Of a stretch of 10,421 bases of DNA, positions 6,470-10,421 are shown one piece after another. The translations under genes and the position numbers were made by a program. Source of the DNA: an uncultured Pseudomonadota bacterium (GTDB lineage Bacteria > Pseudomonadota > Alphaproteobacteria > Rs-D84); the NCBI GenBank assembly GCA_947165335.1, contig CAMVAB010000025.1:1-10421 (forward strand). The letters are read 5' to 3'. A model generated the notes under the pieces. The model was not told the origin of the DNA. It made no database searches and saw only the letters and a list, made by a program, of their open reading frames with translations. Position 1 is the first letter of the stretch, and each line of letters starts with the position of its first letter.

Positions 6470-6637
6470 GAAGGGAACAGAAGTTTCCTTTGGGACTTAA
6501 CAATCCTACCAAACGTGTCTGGGAAGACATAAAAAATCCCCAACTATGGTTGGGGTCTGCGAATATATTGAATAAGCAGGGCAATTCGTTTGGTTGTTGT
6601 TAAACCCCAACCGCTTTTTTTAGCGGTTGTTTTTATT
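6470..6637 (+). ncRNA. structured RNA of unknown family (small RNA or attenuating leader)
   Basis: A promoter and a terminator bracket about 165 nt that is rich in exact complementarity. A 5' hairpin pairs AAGGGAAC (6471-6478) with GTTTCCTT (6483-6490). A long interrupted stem pairs GGG (6492-6494) with CCC (6605-6607), TTAACAA (6497-6503) with TTGTTAA (6597-6603), and CCAAACG (6509-6515) with CGTTTGG (6587-6593). Inside it sit three hairpins: TGTCT-GGGA-AGACA (6516-6529), CCCCAAC-TATG-GTTGGGG (6538-6555) and CTGC/GCAG (6557-6579). CCCCAAC recurs at 6605-6611, overlapping the terminator, so GTTGGGG has two possible partners. I find no tmRNA, 6S, SRP RNA, tRNA or familiar riboswitch motif. It is either a stand-alone small RNA or the regulated leader of the ORF at 6662. 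Confidence 0.65.
6608..6637 (+). terminator. intrinsic terminator of the structured RNA
   Basis: CAACCGCT (6608-6615) and AGCGGTTG (6622-6629) form an 8-bp stem with a T6 loop, followed by TTTTTATTT. The first arm overlaps the second CCCCAAC copy (6605-6611). Confidence 0.88.
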
Positions 6638-6661
6638 TAAAGCAACCAAAAGGTTTTGAAA

Positions 6662-6937
6662 ATGATTTTTCCAAGAATGTCAGAATATGAATTTGCAACT
6701 TTTTATGTTGTTATAAAGCAAGAACAAATTAAACAAGATTTGCAAATTAAAATTTTATATATTGAATCAGTCATAAAAATAGTTGCTGAATTTATATCAA
6801 AAAATAAAAAATGTATTCAGAAAAAATACAAAACCCAATATGACAGTTTAGATGATGAAAACTTTTATTCTGATGTTATAAACATTTTAAAACAGGCAAA
6901 ACAAAACGGGGTGCCTTTGGAAATCAAAATGCCCTAA
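6662..6937 (+). CDS. hypothetical protein of 91 residues
   Basis: No family is recognised. The product is soluble, lysine- and isoleucine-rich and predicted mostly helical, with alternating charged and hydrophobic residues (about 20-55 and 75-88) and no signal peptide or membrane segment. AAAGG at 6648-6652 lies nine bases before the chosen ATG; a TTG two codons earlier is less likely. The gene begins 24 bases after the terminator of the structured RNA, so its transcription would depend on read-through or on a promoter I cannot see. Its TAA (6935-6937) overlaps the tatD stop on the other strand. It could be a real small gene controlled by the upstream RNA or a chance ORF in AT-rich DNA. The ribosome binding site and the neat abutment with tatD favour a gene. 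Confidence 0.55.
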   Translation: MIFPRMSEYEFATFYVVIKQEQIKQDLQIKILYIESVIKIVAEFISKNKKCIQKKYKTQYDSLDDENFYSDVINILKQAKQNGVPLEIKMP

Positions 6938-7686
6938 GAATCTATTTTGGGGTACAGTTTTTTTGTGTTTTCAAACAGCATAGTTTCCAAATCTTCAATT
7001 TGCAAATTTTTGATTTTGGATAATACTTTTGCTGTTTCAATAACAAAAGCTGGTTCGCATGTTTGTCCGCGATATGGTATTGGTGCGCAATAGGGTGCAT
7101 CGGTTTCGATTACGATTCTATCATTTGGAATTTTTGCAAAAGTTTCACGAATAGATTCGCTGTTTTTAAATGTTAAAATACCGCTTGCTGAAAAATAAAA
7201 ACCGCGGTCTAACATTGTTTTTGCTAAATCCCAACTGGAAGTATAACAATGCATAACCCCGTGATATTTATTGGTTAATATAGCGGCCGTATCTTTTTCC
7301 GCATCGCGCGTATGAATGGCCACAGGCAAATCGTATTTGTATGCGATATCAAGTTGCTTTTCAAATAATTCAATTTGTTTTTCGCGTGTTTGAGGGTTGT
7401 AATGATAATCAAGACCGATTTCGCCAACACCAACAACATGTGGATTGTTTAAAACATTATCGGTTAAATATTCGTTTGGTTTTTCATCCAAGTAATCAGG
7501 ATGAATACCTGTTGTTACAAAAATATTATCGTATGTGTTTGCGAGTTTCAGAGCAGGCTTAATATCTTTTGGATCGGCAGTTGCGCAAATCATTGCGCCA
7601 ACACCTTTGTCGTTTGCACGTTTAATAACTGCGTCAATACCGCCATCATATTCGTCGATTAAATGGCAATGTGTATCTATAAACAT
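6934..7686 (-). CDS. tatD: TatD family metal-dependent DNase
   Basis: TIM-barrel metallohydrolase of the TatD/YcfH family with 3'-5' DNase activity, probably in DNA repair or turnover. The 250 residues are typical. All expected metal ligands are visible: H6 and H8 (THCHL), E89 (GEIGLDYH), H125 (AIHTRDAE), H146 (MHCYT) and D196 (IETDAPY). GIHPDYL at 60-66 is also a family feature. Its start overlaps the end of holB by ten bases, so it is translated by coupling and has no strong Shine-Dalgarno of its own. It closes the dacA-holB-tatD operon. No terminator follows; its TAG is interleaved with the stop of the convergent ORF. Confidence 0.95.
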   Translation of the reverse strand: MFIDTHCHLIDEYDGGIDAVIKRANDKGVGAMICATADPKDIKPALKLANTYDNIFVTTGIHPDYLDEKPNEYLTDNVLNNPHVVGVGEIGLDYHYNPQTREKQIELFEKQLDIAYKYDLPVAIHTRDAEKDTAAILTNKYHGVMHCYTSSWDLAKTMLDRGFYFSASGILTFKNSESIRETFAKIPNDRIVIETDAPYCAPIPYRGQTCEPAFVIETAKVLSKIKNLQIEDLETMLFENTKKLYPKIDS

Positions 7687-8576
7687 TTTTTTATTTCTGT
7701 TAATATCTTGAATATGGTTATATCTGGCTTTAAATTTAATCTATTTATATCCGTAATAGCATTACTTGCCATTGGGTATAAATCAGCCAAATTAAAACAA
7801 GCAATTACGTCTAATACAATTCCATATAATGCGGGTTCGGACGCTATTTTGGTTGCTATATTCATTAAATCGCTTGCGTTAGAATGTGAATTATTTAATG
7901 TATCTAATAATTCTTCGTATATGACATCGCCTCCGGATGCTTTTAGATTTGCGATTTTTCCGAAACTGCCATTAGCCAGTTTTAATATTTCAGAACTAAT
8001 TTCTGTATCTGGCATAAATCTTGTGCATAATTCACGCAATTCAGAAATGGTTAATGGGTGCATTTTTTCAACACGTGCACGTGAACGTACTGTTGGTAAT
8101 ACATTTGATAATTGGTGCGTAACAAGCAAGAACAAAGTTTGTTGTGGGGGTTCTTCTAACAATTTTAATATCGCGTTTTCTGCGGCAACCGTCAATTCAT
8201 CGATTGCGTCTATTAAAACAACGCGCCATTTTCCAGACATAGATGACATTTGCATGCGATCTATCATTGCGCGTACGGTATTAACAGAAATATTTTTTGC
8301 GTCAGCTTTAATGTTGCCACGATCATCTAAATTGTGCGCAAGATCTATAATGAAAAAATCACCGACATTTCCATAAACCATCTTAGCAATTTTATATGCC
8401 AAAGTGGCTTTGCCAATACCGCGTGGCCCACATAACATCCATACGGGGTGAATAGGGTGTTCTTCGCGGGCATCCCATGCGTCCATAAACGCTTTTAAAG
8501 TTTGTGCGTGTCCAATTAAACAATCGTTGTCCATTGGATTTGGAAATTCAAATAAAACTTCTTTCTTTTTTGCCAT
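7677..8576 (-). CDS. holB: DNA polymerase III delta' subunit
   Basis: Clamp-loader subunit that helps load the sliding clamp on DNA. The 299 residues hold an AAA+ module with a Walker A motif GPRGIGKAT (50-58), Walker B VVLIDAID (119-126), the NAILKLLEEPP sensor/partner helix (134-144) and RSRA (164-167), where clamp-loader subunits have an SRC motif and the Cys is replaced by Ala. No cysteine zinc module is present. A DnaX-like protein is unlikely because of the short length and the gene order. The ATG follows the dacA stop after three bases, with GGGGGA in the dacA end as Shine-Dalgarno. In many alphaproteobacteria tmk lies between dacA and holB; here it does not. Confidence 0.92.
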   Translation of the reverse strand: MAKKKEVLFEFPNPMDNDCLIGHAQTLKAFMDAWDAREEHPIHPVWMLCGPRGIGKATLAYKIAKMVYGNVGDFFIIDLAHNLDDRGNIKADAKNISVNTVRAMIDRMQMSSMSGKWRVVLIDAIDELTVAAENAILKLLEEPPQQTLFLLVTHQLSNVLPTVRSRARVEKMHPLTISELRELCTRFMPDTEISSEILKLANGSFGKIANLKASGGDVIYEELLDTLNNSHSNASDLMNIATKIASEPALYGIVLDVIACFNLADLYPMASNAITDINRLNLKPDITIFKILTEIKKCL

Positions 8577-8579
8577 TAT

Positions 8580-9752
8580 CTATCCCCCAAAAAGAACAGA
8601 AATATGTTTCATTATGCGACCAAAGAATAATATTCTTCTGACCTTGTTTTTTGCAATTAACGGTACGCGTTTAACGATATCGCCATTTTTTTCAATAACA
8701 ACTTCGCCAATGTTTTGACCCTGTTTAACAGGCGCGCTTATTGGTTCTTCGTATCTTGCAAGTACACGAATGTTTTTCAAAGAATAATCTTTCGGCAGTG
8801 TTATTGCAACACTTTCTTTTACAGTAGCTTCAACAGTTGGATAACGACCATACCACACAGGAATGTTTACAACAACATCGCCCGGGCGATAGAAAGTTTT
8901 TGTTTGTGTTGTTTTGAATCCGTAATTTAATAATTTCTTCATTTCTTCAGCCAAAGCATCATGACCATGGCCACGAAAACCATTTATAACACCAATTAAA
9001 CGACGCCCGCCGATTTTGGCGCTTGAAACCATACCGTAACCACCTTTGTCAGTATGTCCTGTTTTTAATCCATCTGCACCAGGCATAGAAAATAATAATT
9101 TATTGTAATTCATAGTGTGTGTGTGGGACCAATCACGACACCAATCTGTTTTTGAATCTTCAAATTCAAAACGTTTTGTTGCAAAAAGCGGATAAATATC
9201 AGGATATTCAGAAATAATGTGTTTTGCCAATATTGCCAATTCGCGTGATGTCATTAAATTGTTTTCATGTGGCAATCCGCTGGCATTTCCAAAACTCGAT
9301 TGAATCATACCAATTTTATGTGCATATGATTGCATTGCTTCTGTGAATTTAGATTCAGATCCAGATATTTTTTCTGCGACCATCACAGATGCGTCCCCCG
9401 CAGACAAAACAATAATACCAAGTATTGCATCACGCACAGATATTTTCTGGTCCTTTACTAAACAGATTTTGCTGGCCGAATACCAAAGTGGATTTTTATA
9501 TTCTGCGTTTTCAGATGCAACCAATATGTCATCCATTTTTAATCGTCCTGATTTTATTTCATCAAACAAAACCGCCAAAGTCATCAGTTTTAACATAGAA
9601 GAAGGGGGCATAAGCGTATCGGCGTTTTTTGATACTATTTCAAATCCGCTGTCGTAATCTATTAAATATGCAGATTTTGCTGTTGTATCAAAGGCCGCAT
9701 TCGCAGTCGCACAAACAAATAACAAAGATAAAATCAGGAACTTTTTCATCAT
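8580..9752 (-). CDS. dacA: D-alanyl-D-alanine carboxypeptidase (class C-type PBP, DacA/PBP5-like)
   Basis: Trims the terminal D-Ala of peptidoglycan pentapeptides in the periplasm. The 390 residues are typical. A signal peptide ends after ATANA (residue 19), the serine peptidase S11 domain spans about 20-275, a PBP5 C-terminal beta domain follows, and the last 20 residues (ILFFGRIMKHISVLFGG) suit the amphipathic membrane anchor. The catalytic SxxK is S52-M-L-K55 and KTG is K230-T231-G232 in DGLKTGHTD. The middle motif, normally SGN or SAN, reads S117-A118-G119 before DAS, so the conserved Asn is missing. Activity may be altered. ATG codons occur at 9752 and 9749; neither has a clear Shine-Dalgarno. 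It is first gene of the operon with holB and tatD. Confidence 0.94.
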   Translation of the reverse strand: MMKKFLILSLLFVCATANAAFDTTAKSAYLIDYDSGFEIVSKNADTLMPPSSMLKLMTLAVLFDEIKSGRLKMDDILVASENAEYKNPLWYSASKICLVKDQKISVRDAILGIIVLSAGDASVMVAEKISGSESKFTEAMQSYAHKIGMIQSSFGNASGLPHENNLMTSRELAILAKHIISEYPDIYPLFATKRFEFEDSKTDWCRDWSHTHTMNYNKLLFSMPGADGLKTGHTDKGGYGMVSSAKIGGRRLIGVINGFRGHGHDALAEEMKKLLNYGFKTTQTKTFYRPGDVVVNIPVWYGRYPTVEATVKESVAITLPKDYSLKNIRVLARYEEPISAPVKQGQNIGEVVIEKNGDIVKRVPLIAKNKVRRILFFGRIMKHISVLFGG

Positions 9753-9770
9753 GTTTATTGAATGATAGCA

Positions 9771-9776
9771 ACTATA
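9771..9776 (-). promoter_or_regulatory. possible -10 box for the dacA operon
   Basis: TATAGT on the minus strand lies about 20 bases before the dacA start, downstream of the terminator of the preceding gene. No good -35 is seen at the right distance, so the call is tentative. Confidence 0.3.
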
Positions 9777-9801
9777 ACCATCATTTCCAATGTTTTTTTA
9801 T

Positions 9802-9835
9802 AAAAAAACACGCAGGTTTCATCCTGCGTGTTTTT
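9802..9835. terminator. intrinsic terminator, probably bidirectional
   Basis: ACACGCAGG (9808-9816) and CCTGCGTGT (9823-9831) form a 9-bp stem with a six-base loop. T-runs follow it on both strands (seven T on the minus strand). Its main user is the minus-strand gene ending at 9852. Confidence 0.88.
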
Positions 9836-9851
9836 AATGTTTTTCTTGCCT

Positions 9852-10421
9852 TTATCTTGTTTTGGAAACAGGTTGCATAACATATGTTTTTTTCATGTTC
9901 TCCAAAACTGTTTTTATATTGACAATGTATTCTGGATGCTGTGCAGCATGTTGTCTTACAATATTCAAAATTTTATCTTCGATATTGTCAATTTTTTCTT
10001 TTAATTCAGAATGTTTTTTTACATGATCAAATTCTTTGGCAATTTTTATTATCTTTCTTTGTTCTTCTTCGCTTAATTCATTACAAACAACAGTGGCCAC
10101 TGTTTTCAAAGATTTTGTATCGTTTAAAAATTGTTTGTATTTGTTTAATTCAGGGTGTTTCTGTATTTCTTCATTTATATATTGTTGTGTTAAATCGCGT
10201 GCTTTTTTGTTTGCAGCCCCAGGAATAATAAAGAAACCAAAATAACTTAATAATGCACAAGTTATAACTAATAACACAGACAAAAAATCTATGCTGTTAT
10301 CTGTTGTGTCATCAGGGTGTGTTTGTTCGAAATTCTGAACCGCTACTATATGTTGATGTGTCGAAATAATTGTTGCTATACCAATAGTGGCAAATGCTGT
10401 TGCTATGATATAATATGGTTT
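9852..10421 (-). CDS. membrane protein with coiled-coil-like C-terminal domain, 5'-truncated by window edge
   Basis: The reading frame stays open to the last base of the window, giving at least 189 residues, and no in-frame ATG exists in the visible part, so the real start lies outside. A TTG at 10281-10283 is the only internal candidate, and it would cut into the second membrane segment. The visible N-terminal part shows two hydrophobic helices, YYIIATAFATIGIATII and, after a polar loop of about 30 residues with an acidic DDTTD stretch, FLSVLLVITCALLSYFGFFII. About 130 charged, mostly helical residues follow (ELSEEEQRKIIKIAKEF, ELKEKIDNIEDKIL), rich in Lys, Glu and His. No family is recognised. 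It is isolated from dacA by a terminator. Confidence 0.75.
   Translation of the reverse strand, partial: KPYYIIATAFATIGIATIISTHQHIVAVQNFEQTHPDDTTDNSIDFLSVLLVITCALLSYFGFFIIPGAANKKARDLTQQYINEEIQKHPELNKYKQFLNDTKSLKTVATVVCNELSEEEQRKIIKIAKEFDHVKKHSELKEKIDNIEDKILNIVRQHAAQHPEYIVNIKTVLENMKKTYVMQPVSKTR

Noticed and set aside
6464..6637. tmRNA (ssrA) next to smpB
   Set aside because: The segment is too short, lacks a GGTTCRA T-arm and CCA-type acceptor end, and shows no tag ending in a hydrophobic-Ala-Ala peptide. The frame from GCG at 6559 encodes a 14-residue peptide ending in GCC and a stop, unlike any tag I know. A two-piece permuted form was also considered and not found.
6464..6637. 6S RNA or SRP RNA
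   Set aside because: Length suits 6S, but the fold is a multi-branch structure rather than a rod with a central bubble. The SRP domain IV signature (GGAAG with AGCAGCC) is absent. A divergent 6S cannot be fully excluded without a covariance search.
7663..8376. Plus-strand open frame of 237 codons opposite holB
   Set aside because: It is a shadow of holB, whose motifs are clear on the minus strand. It has no Shine-Dalgarno and no recognisable domain.
1..10421. CRISPR array, tRNA genes, insertion sequence or phage genes
   Set aside because: No regularly spaced repeats, tRNA cloverleafs, terminal inverted repeats or transposase or phage protein motifs were found on either strand.

Overview
The window reads as chromosomal DNA of a low-GC, streamlined bacterium, most likely an uncultured, host-associated alphaproteobacterium. 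This is an inference. It rests on the minus-strand order dacA-holB-tatD, which resembles the alphaproteobacterial dacA-tmk-holB-metG-tatD cluster with two members missing, and on short intergenic gaps, AT-rich codons and a standard genetic code. There is no sign of plasmid, phage, insertion sequence or CRISPR array.

Layout from left to right. The last codons of a plus-strand gene (2-58) converge on tdk (minus, 93-668) across a shared terminator. Divergent promoters separate tdk from a secreted LytM/M23-type protein (plus, 796-1764), which may be translated from a nearly leaderless mRNA. That gene converges, with a 2-base gap, on an alaS-smr pair (minus). The alaS gene encodes alanyl-tRNA synthetase without its usual C-terminal C-Ala domain, and smr is translationally coupled to its stop. 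Divergent from alaS is a three-helix inner-membrane protein of unknown function (4332-4820). An HU gene with a long folded leader follows (5011-5283), then a small membrane protein with a Cys/His-rich head, an EF-hand loop and a collagen-like lysine tail (5420-5875). It converges on smpB (minus) across a bidirectional terminator.

Between smpB and tatD lies the least explained segment. A strong promoter (6435-6463) drives a roughly 165-nt, highly structured RNA ending in an intrinsic terminator (6608-6637), followed at once by a 91-codon ORF of unknown function. One strand of an internal hairpin can pair with either of two identical 7-base segments, one of which overlaps the terminator, so the element could be a riboswitch-like attenuator or a free-standing small RNA. 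The ORF and tatD share their stop codons on opposite strands.

The right end is a tightly packed dacA-holB-tatD operon (minus) and, behind a terminator, the 3' part of a membrane protein gene that runs off the window.

Most of the genes are housekeeping: nucleotide salvage (tdk), translation and ribosome rescue (alaS, smpB), nucleoid structure (HU), replication (holB, tatD) and cell wall (dacA, M23). The unusual content lies in missing or changed parts of familiar enzymes (AlaRS domain loss, M23 metal ligand, PBP SxN motif, thymidine kinase P-loop) and in two structured RNA segments, at about 4902-4977 and 6470-6637.
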